Part shown: positions 1-5,274 of the stretch, one piece after another
How the letters are laid out: each line of letters opens with the position of its first letter
How positions within the stretch are numbered: position 1 is the first letter of the stretch
Source: Pseudomonadota bacterium
GTDB lineage: Bacteria; Pseudomonadota; Gammaproteobacteria; UBA5335
Length of the DNA stretch: 6,219 nt
Direction of reading: 5' to 3'
NCBI GenBank assembly: GCA_002862965.1
Contig: PKCW01000192.1
Coordinates: 1-6,219, forward strand
Notes under the pieces: generated by a model
Seen by the model: only the letters and a program-made list of their open reading frames with translations
Told to the model about the DNA's origin: nothing
The model's database searches: none
Program-made: the position numbers and the translations under genes

Positions 1-123
1 CTCGTAGGCGCACGAGTGTAATGGGTAAGTTAGACCCAACCCAGACCACCGCTTAAGCTTCGTCAAGCTCGTAGCCGCGGCTAACTCACGCCAAGCCTCG
101 TCAAGGCTGCCCTCGTTCAGGGC
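1..123. repeat. Cluster of six short inverted repeats, three with a shared loop motif
   Basis: Six small perfect stems follow one another: 1-5/12-16 (CTCGT/ACGAG), 23-26/34-37 (GGGT/ACCC), 56-60/65-69 (AGCTT/AAGCT), the 12-base palindrome 72-83 (TAGCCGCGGCTA), 94-98/104-108 (AGCCT/AGGCT) and 109-113/119-123 (GCCCT/AGGGC). The third, fifth and sixth share loops CGTC, CGTCA and CGTTC. A rough chance estimate predicts about one stem of 5 bp in this length. The density suggests structured DNA or RNA, such as an element end or recombination site, but the function is unknown. It overlaps the possible minus-strand coding remnant, and the two readings compete. Confidence 0.35.
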
Positions 124-195
124 GGGATGGAATAAGCCACCGTGCGCTTGGACCACCTGCGCAGTTAGAGAAGCGCGGGCCGAAGCCCAGCCCTC
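1..195 (-). pseudogene. Possible reverse-strand coding remnant, unrecognised, runs off the left edge
   Basis: Read on the minus strand in the frame whose codons are the complements of positions 193-195, 190-192 and so on, about 65 codons are open to the left edge. They give a protein-like product with segments such as VVQAHGGLFHPALNEG, LDEAWRELAAATSL and LKRWSGLGL. GC content rises from codon position 2 to 1 to 3, a mild coding signal. All three forward frames contain stops here. The frame also stays open back into the antitoxin stub to about 327, but there it is antisense to a recognisable gene, so a fragment beginning near the junction at about 195 is more likely. I do not recognise the family. 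Either the start was lost in a rearrangement or a non-ATG start is used. It could also be chance in a hairpin-rich stretch. Confidence 0.3.
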
Positions 196-315
196 ATGCG
201 GCTCGCCCGCGAGGATCAAATCCGCTTCGCCGAGGCGCTGATCGATCCGCCCAAGCCGAATGAGCGGCTGATCCGTGCCGCGAAGCGTCATGCCGAGCTG
301 ATCGAACGCCGGTGA
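196..315 (+). pseudogene. C-terminal stub of a DUF1778 (TacA-type) antitoxin
   Basis: Positions 196-315 encode 39 residues beginning MRLAREDQIRFAEALIDPP and ending LIERR. They match the C-terminal half of DUF1778 antitoxins, which typically read LSREDQxRFAEALxNPPxPNxAL followed by a basic helix. Family members are about 85-95 residues long. The N-terminal ribbon-helix-helix domain that binds the operator and dimerises should lie upstream, but the frame hits TAG at 166-168 and the codons between are not RHH-like. The gene has therefore lost its 5' half at a junction near 190-196. The remaining part is the segment that wraps around and neutralises the toxin in known TacA-TacT complexes. The ATG at 196 lies at the junction without a clear ribosome binding site. 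Its TGA (313-315) overlaps the toxin GTG (312-314), the usual coupled arrangement. Confidence 0.7.
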
Positions 316-818
316 GTGTCCGCTTCGTCATCGAGCCGTTGGCGAAGGCGCACAAGCGGGCGGATTTCACCTGCGGCAACGACCGGATCGACAGCTACTT
401 CCGCGAGACGGTCTCGCAGGACGTGAAGCGCAAATACGCCACCTGCTTCGTCGCCAGAGAGATCGCGACGGATCGGGTGGCTGGCTTCTATACCCTGTCG
501 TCCAGCAACGTGCCCTTGAACGAAGTCCCCGAGCCGCTGGCGAAGAAGCTGCCGCGCTATCCGACCGTTCCGGCCGTGCTGATCGGTTGGCTCGGGCGGC
601 ATAGCGACTACGCCGGGCAGGGACTTGGCGAAACCTTGCTGTTCGACGCCATCAAGACCGTCGCCACCACCCCTATTGGGGCGCACGCCATCTTTGCCGA
701 CGCTATCGACGACAGCGCGGCAGCTTTCTATGCGGCTTTCGGCTTCGCGCCGTTGCTCAGGCGGCCGCGCACCCTCTATCTGCCGGTGACGACGGCGTTG
801 AGCTTGGTATCGCCATGA
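312..818 (+). CDS. GNAT-family toxin N-acetyltransferase, TacT-like
   Basis: A 168-residue GNAT protein of the type paired with DUF1778 antitoxins. Such toxins acetylate the aminoacyl group of charged tRNAs and block translation. Visible family marks are FTCGNDRIDSYFRETVSQD near residues 19-37 (usual toxin pattern FxCGxxxLDxYL...QD), GFYTLSSSNV at 58-67, LPRYPTVPAVLIGWL at 80-94, the acetyl-CoA loop AGQGLGE at 101-107, and AAAFYAAFGF at 136-145. Tyr140 matches the catalytic tyrosine of TacT. Length is normal and the C-terminus (TLYLPV) is intact. The start is GTG at 312, overlapping the antitoxin stop by four bases, so translation is probably coupled. The oddity is that the antitoxin has lost its DNA-binding half, so autoregulation should be lost and neutralisation may be weak. 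Key residues are present, so it could be active. The exact tRNA target cannot be told. Confidence 0.88.
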   Translation: MSVRFVIEPLAKAHKRADFTCGNDRIDSYFRETVSQDVKRKYATCFVAREIATDRVAGFYTLSSSNVPLNEVPEPLAKKLPRYPTVPAVLIGWLGRHSDYAGQGLGETLLFDAIKTVATTPIGAHAIFADAIDDSAAAFYAAFGFAPLLRRPRTLYLPVTTALSLVSP

Positions 819-954
819 CGCGCGCCGCCTTCGCTCCTGCGCCATCTCCGCCCCGCGCCGCCGCGTGCAAGTATTTTTGCGCCACGGCTCGCGGAGGCTT
901 CCAGCGTAGAGAAAGGCTATTCTTTCAAGGGCGTCGTTCGGCGATTCTGGGCCA

Positions 955-1179
955 ATGGCCAGACTTCGCAAGGAACGCCCGCCGACCGCCTCCGAGCAGC
1001 TTGAAGCGTTGCTCGGTCAGCCGTGGCCGTTTTCGGGCCGGCCGCCGAAACACGACCTTTCGACCTGGACCGTCACCGACGACTGGCCCGAGCACATTCC
1101 CGTCACCGAGGCCGAGGTGGACGTGTTCGAGGCGTGGTTCGGCGATCTTTTCGATGAGCTGTTCGGGCCGTGCCGATGA
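955..1179 (+). CDS. 74-aa hypothetical protein upstream of the recombinase
   Basis: A short acidic protein. A basic N-terminus (MARLRKERPP) is followed by SEQLEALLGQPWPF, then WTVTDDWPEHIPVTEAEVDVFEAWFGDLFDELF. It has no signal peptide or membrane segment. The frame ends in TGA 25 bases before the recombinase ATG, so the two are probably co-transcribed. The coding look (acidic/hydrophobic C-terminal helix, GC-rich third positions) and its position make a real gene likely. From memory, similar small genes often sit just before this kind of serine recombinase in proteobacterial islands; this could not be checked here. A role as a recombination directionality factor or recombinase partner is only a guess. 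The ATG at 955 has a weak ribosome binding site. The frame is open upstream to a TAG at 907-909 but offers no better start. Confidence 0.65.
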   Translation: MARLRKERPPTASEQLEALLGQPWPFSGRPPKHDLSTWTVTDDWPEHIPVTEAEVDVFEAWFGDLFDELFGPCR

Positions 1180-1185
1180 GGTGAG

Positions 1186-1191
1186 AAGGAG
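1186..1191 (+). promoter_or_regulatory. Ribosome binding site for the recombinase
   Basis: AAGGAG lies 13 bases before the ATG at 1205, a little far but clear. It supports 1205 as the start rather than the in-frame ATG at 815. It falls in the short gap after the 74-aa gene. Confidence 0.5.
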
Positions 1192-1204
1192 ACAGACGCC
1201 GACC

Positions 1205-3187
1205 ATGCCGTTGCGCGCCGCCCTCTACTTGCGCGTCTCGACGGCGCGGCAGGCCGAGCACGATGTCTCCATCCCCGATCAGAAGCGCCAGGGCGAACCC
1301 TATTGCACCTCACGCGGCTATGAGCCGGTCGAGACCTTCATCGAAGCGGGCGCTTCGGCCACCAACGACCGCAGACCGGAGTTCCAGCGGATGATCGAGG
1401 CGGGCACGTCCAAGCCCGCGCCGTTCGATATTGTCGTGGTCCACAGCTTCTCTCGCTTCTTCCGCGACCACTTTGAGCTGGAGTTCTACGTTCGAAAGCT
1501 CGCTAAGAACGGCGTCAAGCTCGTCTCCATCACGCAGGAGATGGGCGACGATCCGATGCACGTCATGATGCGGCAGATCATGGCGTTGTTCGACGAGTAC
1601 CAGTCCAAGGAGAACGCCAAGCACGTCCTGCGGGCGATGAATGAGAATGCCCGCCAGGGCTTTTGGAACGGCGCGCTGCCGCCGATCGGCTACCGCATCG
1701 TCGCGGCCGAGCAGCGCGGATCGAAGATCAAGAAGAAGCTGGAGATCGACCCGCTGCACGCCGATACGGTGCGGCTGATCTACCGCCTGTTCCTTGAGGG
1801 CGACGGTGTGAAGGGACCGATGGGCGTCAAGGCGATCACCTGCCATCTCAACGAAAGGCGCATCTTCACCCGCGACGGTGGGCTCTGGGGGCTGGCCTCG
1901 GTCCATCAGATTCTCACCCGCACGACCTATATCGGCGAGCACAGGTTCAACAAGCGATCCTTCAAGAGCCGGGAAAGGAAGCCCGAGAGCGAGGTGGCGA
2001 TCATGGCTTGCCCGCCGCTGATCGACCGCGAGACGTTCGACACGGTGCAAGCCCGCCTCAAGGCCCGCGATCCACGGATGACGCCGGCCCGCATCGCCAG
2101 CGGCCCAACCCTCCTTACCGGCATCTGCTTCTGCGCCAAATGCGGAGGCGCGATGACCATGCGCACCGGCAAGGGCAGTGCGGGCGGCGTCTATCGCTAC
2201 CACACCTGCTCGACCAAGGCCCGGCAGGGGAAGACCGGCTGCGAGGGCCGCTCAATCCCGATGGACCGGCTCGATCAACTGGTCGCGGGCCATCTGGAAG
2301 ATCGTCTGCTTCAACCCGAGCGGCTGGAAACCATCCTCGCCAGCGTCCTCGACCGCCGTCAGGAGCGCACCGAGCGCCGCCGCGAGCACCTGGCCGAACT
2401 GCATAAGCGGATCGCCGAGACCGACCAGCACCTCAACCGGCTCTTCGACGCCCTCGAGTCCGGCGTCGCCGACCTCGACGCCCCCGGCCTGAAGGAGCGC
2501 ATCGCCGGCCTCAAGGCGATTCGGGAGCAGGCCAGCGCCGACGCCGAGCGCGCCCAAGCCGCGCTCGACCATGCCGGCAATCAGGCCGTCAGCCCCGATA
2601 TGGTCAGAACCTTCGCCCGAACGGCCCGCCAGCGCATCCGGCTGGACAGCGGCGGCTACCGCCGCGACCACCTCCGTGCCTTGGCCCAGCGCGTCGAGGT
2701 TGCGGACAAAGAGGTCCGCATCATGGGATCGAAATCAGAACTGCTGCGCACTCTGCTCGCCGCCTCTGGCGGAAAACCCGGCGTAGCCGGTGTTCAGAGT
2801 TCTGTTCTGAATGGTGCCCCGAACACGATTCGAACGTGTGACCTTCCCCTTAGGAGGGGGACGCTCTATCCATCTGAGCTACCGGGGCCGCTGTTCCGGG
2901 AACGCTTGCGGGACGAAGTATACCCCGATGCGCAGCCTCGGCTACGCGGCCAGCGATGCTCCTTACCGGCGCGTTGCGACGGCCCGGCCATATCGAGACC
3001 GGATCGATGCCGCACCGCCTGCCCACGGTGGACAAAAACTGACGCGACGGGACACTTGACGACCCCTTCTGCCAGCGAACGGCGGGCCTTTCGGAGTGCA
3101 CCGGGCGACATTCAGGCTCATCGGCGAGGCCCAGCCCATGCGGCACTGGCCATGAAACTGCAAGCCATGCTATACATTGACCTTTAA
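1205..3187 (+). CDS. Serine recombinase/integrase reading through an antisense tRNA (chimeric C-terminus)
   Basis: A large serine recombinase that would cut and rejoin DNA at att sites to integrate or excise its element. The N-terminal resolvase domain (about 1-150) has YLRVST with nucleophile Ser12, then IPDQ, and HSFSRFFRD at 80-88 with catalytic arginines. The recombinase domain spans about 155-290 (GALPPIGYR, HLNERRI, VHQILTRTTYIGEHRFNK). A zinc ribbon has Cys310, Cys313, Cys335 and Cys346. A coiled coil covers about 375-460, and the conserved tail ends near SELLRTLLAASGG (511-523). Residues 1-535 come from the element. From residue 536 the frame reads the reverse complement of a tRNA-Arg gene (APNTIRTCDLPLRRG) and then flanking DNA to a TAA at 3185-3187, giving 660 residues. 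The last 125 residues are therefore probably accidental. The ATG at 1205 is preferred over 815 because the longer frame overlaps the 74-aa gene and carries no domain. The native C-terminus may be set by whichever site the element enters. Confidence 0.93.
   Translation: MPLRAALYLRVSTARQAEHDVSIPDQKRQGEPYCTSRGYEPVETFIEAGASATNDRRPEFQRMIEAGTSKPAPFDIVVVHSFSRFFRDHFELEFYVRKLAKNGVKLVSITQEMGDDPMHVMMRQIMALFDEYQSKENAKHVLRAMNENARQGFWNGALPPIGYRIVAAEQRGSKIKKKLEIDPLHADTVRLIYRLFLEGDGVKGPMGVKAITCHLNERRIFTRDGGLWGLASVHQILTRTTYIGEHRFNKRSFKSRERKPESEVAIMACPPLIDRETFDTVQARLKARDPRMTPARIASGPTLLTGICFCAKCGGAMTMRTGKGSAGGVYRYHTCSTKARQGKTGCEGRSIPMDRLDQLVAGHLEDRLLQPERLETILASVLDRRQERTERRREHLAELHKRIAETDQHLNRLFDALESGVADLDAPGLKERIAGLKAIREQASADAERAQAALDHAGNQAVSPDMVRTFARTARQRIRLDSGGYRRDHLRALAQRVEVADKEVRIMGSKSELLRTLLAASGGKPGVAGVQSSVLNGAPNTIRTCDLPLRRGTLYPSELPGPLFRERLRDEVYPDAQPRLRGQRCSLPARCDGPAISRPDRCRTACPRWTKTDATGHLTTPSASERRAFRSAPGDIQAHRRGPAHAALAMKLQAMLYIDL
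2773..2790 (-). terminator. Possible tRNA-Arg terminator inside the recombinase gene
   Basis: On the minus strand, 21 bases past the tRNA CCA, CCGGC-TAC-GCCGG forms a 5-bp GC stem followed by G and TTTT. It has the form of a small Rho-independent terminator for the tRNA transcript. It lies in element DNA (recombinase codons 523-529), so the element would supply the 3' end of the transcript of the tRNA it invaded. The U-run is short. Confidence 0.4.
2793..2835. other. Candidate attachment-site junction between element and tRNA-Arg
   Basis: The recombinase gene abuts the 3' end of the tRNA gene here. Just outside the tRNA, 2793-2811 reads TTCAGAGTTCTGTTCTGAA: TTCAGA and TCTGAA are inverted around a 7-base centre, and TTCTG is tandemly repeated. 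Serine recombinases bind imperfect inverted repeats and cross over at a central dinucleotide, so this or the adjoining tRNA T-arm is the likely crossover zone. The exact core needs the other element end, which is outside the window. I saw no second copy of the tRNA 3' end within it. Confidence 0.4.
2812..2888 (-). tRNA. tRNA-Arg (anticodon CCU)
   Basis: The reverse complement folds as a full 77-base cloverleaf. The acceptor stem GCCCCGG pairs with TCGGGGC (one G-U at the inner end). The D-arm GCTC/GAGC has a 9-base loop, and the anticodon stem is TCCCC/GGGGA. The anticodon loop CTCCTAA gives CCT (positions 2854-2852), which reads AGG codons. The T-arm is ACACG/CGTGT with loop TTCGAAT. The discriminator is A and the CCA is encoded. 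All stems are intact, so it should be functional. The gene is transcribed leftward, against the recombinase, and its 3' end is the integration point of the element. AGG is a rare codon in GC-rich proteobacteria, so this is likely a low-abundance tRNA. Confidence 0.97.
2917..2922 (-). promoter_or_regulatory. Probable -10 box of the tRNA-Arg promoter
   Basis: The minus strand reads TATACT here, 28 bases before the tRNA 5' end, giving a short leader. A GC-rich stretch follows the box, as in stringently controlled stable-RNA promoters. No good -35 is visible 16-18 bases upstream, so the promoter is only half supported. Confidence 0.5.
3147..3176 (+). promoter_or_regulatory. Possible promoter of the polysaccharide genes
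   Basis: TGGCCA (3147-3152) and TATACA (3171-3176), 18 bases apart, resemble a sigma70 promoter, with the -10 better than the -35. Transcription from here would give a leader of about 200 bases before the sugar transferase. Confidence 0.25.
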
Positions 3188-3367
3188 TGCACAAGGATGA
3201 TGCAGCGTTGTCCGGAATCCGGTCGACGCAAGGGGACTGCCGCCGCTCCACCAGCTGGAAATGCCCGTATTGCCGCCGTGAAATATTGGCGCAAAATCTG
3301 CATTTCATCATGAGGACACGCCATCAAGGACGAAGTCGGGCGACACGGATGCGCCGCCCCCCTTTCC

Positions 3368-3383
3368 GGAGGCATGTAACATG
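3368..3383 (+). promoter_or_regulatory. Ribosome binding site, start-stop ATGTAA and palindrome at the sugar transferase start
   Basis: GGAGG at 3368-3372 is followed after 8 bases by the ATG at 3381, a near-ideal spacing that fixes the start. In between, at 3374-3379, is ATGTAA, a start codon directly followed by a stop, one base after the Shine-Dalgarno and probably too close to be used. The stretch 3373-3383 (CATGTAACATG) is a 5+5 palindrome around one base. Confidence 0.6.
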
Positions 3384-4091
3384 TCCCAGCCACAATCGAA
3401 AGTCGATATGGAAATGGCACGAATCCTCGTGCAAGCGAAGCTCAACGGCGCGGTCGCGCAGGGCGATGTCGGCGCCACCTCAGGCAGCGACATCGTGAAA
3501 CGTGCTTTCGACATCGTCGGCGCCTTGGCACTGATGCTCGCTCTGGCGCCCGTTCTGGCGGTCGTCGCGGCCTTGGTCCGCCTGAGCGGTCCTAACATTG
3601 TGTTTGCCCACACCCGCATCGGACAGGGAGGCCGGTCTTTCCCGTGCTACAAGTTCAGGACGATGGTCCCGAACGCGCAGTTCGTCCTCGATCGCTTGCT
3701 TGCCGATCGCGCCGACCTGCGCCTGGAATGGGAACGCGATTTCAAGCTCAAAGATGACCCACGGGTGACGCGCATCGGCAAGTTTCTGCGCAAGTACAGC
3801 CTCGATGAACTGCCGCAGTTCTGGAACGTGCTGCGCGGAGACATGAGCCTGGTCGGCCCGAGACCGATCATTGCGGACGAACTCAAGCGCTACGGGCGAC
3901 ACGCGGATTGTTACCTCGCGGCCCGTCCAGGCGTGACCGGTCTCTGGCAGGTCAGCGGGCGCAGCGACGTCGACTATGATGATCGGGTCCAACTGGATCG
4001 CGAGTACATCGGACGCCGAAGCTTGGCCGTGGACCTCGCCATCGTCTGCAAGACGGCTTGGGTCGTCCTGCGACGGCGGGGCGCTTATTGA
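3381..4091 (+). CDS. Undecaprenyl-phosphate sugar-1-phosphate transferase (ExoY/WbaP/WcaJ family)
   Basis: A 236-residue bacterial sugar transferase, the membrane enzyme that moves hexose-1-phosphate from a UDP-sugar to undecaprenyl phosphate and so starts an exopolysaccharide or O-antigen repeat unit. Residues 1-36 are a soluble lead. KRAFDIVGA begins at 40, and a hydrophobic segment (about 44-67) forms the membrane hairpin with its breaking proline (Pro57). Family marks follow: KFRTM at 91-95, DDPRVTRIGKFLRKYSLDELPQ at 125-146 with catalytic Asp142-Glu143, GDMSLVGPRP at 153-162, and RPGVTGLWQVSGR at 182-194. There is no N-terminal multi-helix or CoA-binding-like domain, so it is the short ExoY-like form. 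The neighbouring galE hints at galactose-1-phosphate as substrate, but glucose-1-phosphate enzymes look the same at this level. The gene ends 142 bases before galE. It is complete and appears active. Confidence 0.93.
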   Translation: MSQPQSKVDMEMARILVQAKLNGAVAQGDVGATSGSDIVKRAFDIVGALALMLALAPVLAVVAALVRLSGPNIVFAHTRIGQGGRSFPCYKFRTMVPNAQFVLDRLLADRADLRLEWERDFKLKDDPRVTRIGKFLRKYSLDELPQFWNVLRGDMSLVGPRPIIADELKRYGRHADCYLAARPGVTGLWQVSGRSDVDYDDRVQLDREYIGRRSLAVDLAIVCKTAWVVLRRRGAY

Positions 4092-4198
4092 CCCACCCCA
4101 TATACCGGCGACGTCCTAGGAGACTGCCCACGGGTCTCTCGCGAAACCTATTCCACCGGATGAAAGCCTGGTCACCCCCGGTCATCGCCGTTGGCGTC

Positions 4199-4212
4199 AT
4201 CGATCAATCGAT
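4199..4212 (+). repeat. Tandem ATCGAT pair upstream of galE
   Basis: ATCGAT-CA-ATCGAT consists of two self-complementary hexamers two bases apart, 21 bases before the galE start. It could be a regulator site or a hairpin in the leader. The preceding gap also holds a GAGAC/GTCTC inverted repeat (4120-4124/4134-4138) with no T-run, so it is not a clear terminator. Confidence 0.3.
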
Positions 4213-4233
4213 TTACCGTCCACGAGAGCACCA

Positions 4234-5256
4234 TTGACCCCAATCACGCGAAAAGTCCTGGTCATCGGCGGCGCCGGATACATCGGCTCCCATATGCTGA
4301 AACACCTCGATCAACTCGGGCACTGGAGCGTTGCGCTCGACAATCTCAGTCATGGACACCGAGACGCCGTCCGCAACGGGCGGCTGGTCGTGGGCGACAT
4401 GGGCGACCGAGGCCTCCTCGAGCGCGTGCTGACGGAAAACCGCTATGACGCGGTGATGCATTTCGCGTCCCTGATCCAGGTTGGCGAATCGGTCCGTAAT
4501 CCGAGCGCGTACTACCACAACAATTTTGTCCTGACCAAGCAACTGCTCGACACGCTCTTGCAGCACGGTGTCCGGAAGTTCGTCTTTTCGTCGACGGCAG
4601 CCGTCTACGGTGTTCCCCGGACCGCACTCCTGGCCGAGAGCCATCCGTGCGATGCGATCAACCCCTATGGTCGCAGCAAATGGATGGTGGAGCAGTTGTT
4701 GCGCGACTACGACCATGCCTATGGATTGAAATCGGTTTCCCTACGCTATTTCAACGCCGCAGGCGCTGATCCCGACGGACAACTCGGGGAGCGACATGAT
4801 CCGGAGAGCCACCTCATACCCTTGGCATTGCGAGCAGCATCCGGAACCGGGCCGACGTTGACCGTGCATGGGACGGACTACCCCACAGCCGACGGAAGCT
4901 GCATTCGCGATTTCGTGCATGTATCCGATCTGGCGTCAGCGCACGCCCTCGCGCTGGACTATCTACTCGCCGGCGGTGACACGTGCTCCCTCAATCTCGG
5001 TACTGGACAGGGATACTCGGTCCTGCAAGTCCTCGCCGCGGTCGAGCAACTCACCGGACGGCGCGTGCCGCACCATCTCGGCCCGAGGCGGCCGGGGGAT
5101 CCGCCGGTACTGGTCGCCGACCCCAGCATGGCTCGAACGGTCCTCGGCTGGTCCGTCCGTCGCAGCGACCTGCCAACCCTGCTGGCAGATGCCTGGCGCT
5201 GGGAACAGTCGAACACCGACCGCGCAAAACGGGATCAGGCCGAACACTCGACCTGA
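4234..5256 (+). CDS. galE: UDP-glucose 4-epimerase (GalE)
   Basis: A 340-residue cytosolic NAD-dependent epimerase of the extended short-chain dehydrogenase family that interconverts UDP-glucose and UDP-galactose. The Rossmann loop GGAGYIGSH is at 12-20, the adenine-binding DNLSHG at 36-41, and HFASLIQVGESV at 76-87. FVFSSTAAVYG (116-126) carries Thr121 at the catalytic Ser/Thr position. NPYGRSK (143-149) carries catalytic Tyr145 and Lys149. RYFNAAGADP (171-180) and the substrate-binding GTDYPTADGSCIRDFVHV (213-230) are typical of GalE. The start appears to be TTG at 4234: the frame is open upstream, but no ATG or GTG lies near the fold's first strand (KVLVIGG). The Shine-Dalgarno is weak (GAGAG at 4224-4228). 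Its product would feed the preceding sugar transferase. The stop codon lies within the arm of a strong hairpin. Confidence 0.96.
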   Translation: MTPITRKVLVIGGAGYIGSHMLKHLDQLGHWSVALDNLSHGHRDAVRNGRLVVGDMGDRGLLERVLTENRYDAVMHFASLIQVGESVRNPSAYYHNNFVLTKQLLDTLLQHGVRKFVFSSTAAVYGVPRTALLAESHPCDAINPYGRSKWMVEQLLRDYDHAYGLKSVSLRYFNAAGADPDGQLGERHDPESHLIPLALRAASGTGPTLTVHGTDYPTADGSCIRDFVHVSDLASAHALALDYLLAGGDTCSLNLGTGQGYSVLQVLAAVEQLTGRRVPHHLGPRRPGDPPVLVADPSMARTVLGWSVRRSDLPTLLADAWRWEQSNTDRAKRDQAEHST

Positions 5257-5260
5257 TCCC
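5231..5260. terminator. Hairpin between convergent galE and CuMMO B genes
   Basis: GGGATCAGG (5231-5239) and CCTGATCCC (5252-5260) form a perfect 9-bp stem with a 12-base loop. On the minus strand the stem is followed by GTTTTG, so it looks best as a terminator for the monooxygenase transcript. On the plus strand only a weak, delayed T-run follows. The galE TGA (5254-5256) is inside the right arm, so ribosomes finishing galE would tend to open it. Confidence 0.6.
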
Positions 5261-5274
5261 GAGAGTGCGCTTTG

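Larger units (their letters stand above)
2889..3380. other. Gene-free spacer of about 490 bases between tRNA-Arg and the sugar transferase
   Basis: No frame on either strand gives a recognisable protein. The longest forward frames are the tail of the recombinase frame and a mixed frame starting in the antisense tRNA. The reverse frames are of low-complexity composition. It holds the tRNA promoter at its left end and a possible promoter and leader for the sugar transferase at its right end. It probably represents resident DNA, since the tRNA promoter side of such insertions is normally left unchanged. Confidence 0.6.

Noticed and set aside
72..83. AGCCGCGG resembling the 16S rRNA 530-loop region
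   Set aside because: Only an 8-base match inside a simple palindrome; flanking bases do not fit rRNA.
29..170. Integron attC-like motifs (GTTAGAC at 29-35, ACCCAAC at 34-40, CGGCTAACTC near 79, GTTAGAG at 164)
   Set aside because: The core sites overlap or are in the wrong order and do not frame a paired attC hairpin, so a gene-cassette reading is not supported.
288..971. Minus-strand frame of 227 codons opposite the GNAT toxin
   Set aside because: Shadow frame with Arg/Glu-rich low-quality content; the forward GNAT protein has clear family motifs.
815..1204. In-frame 130-codon N-terminal extension of the recombinase from the ATG at 815
   Set aside because: It overlaps the 74-aa gene in another frame and has Arg/Pro-rich, domain-free content. 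The catalytic domain starts cleanly at 1205 with AAGGAG before it.
1310..2203. Long minus-strand frame of 297 codons opposite the recombinase
   Set aside because: Antisense shadow of a GC-rich, well-supported gene; no recognisable motif.
2812..3187. C-terminal 125 residues of the recombinase frame as a real domain
   Set aside because: The first part is the translation of an antisense tRNA and the rest is low-information sequence. It is kept in the feature only because no earlier stop exists.
2850..3311. Minus-strand frame of 153 codons ending in QMDRASPS
   Set aside because: It ends inside the tRNA gene, and such peptides are common mistranslations of tRNA; the rest shows no domain.
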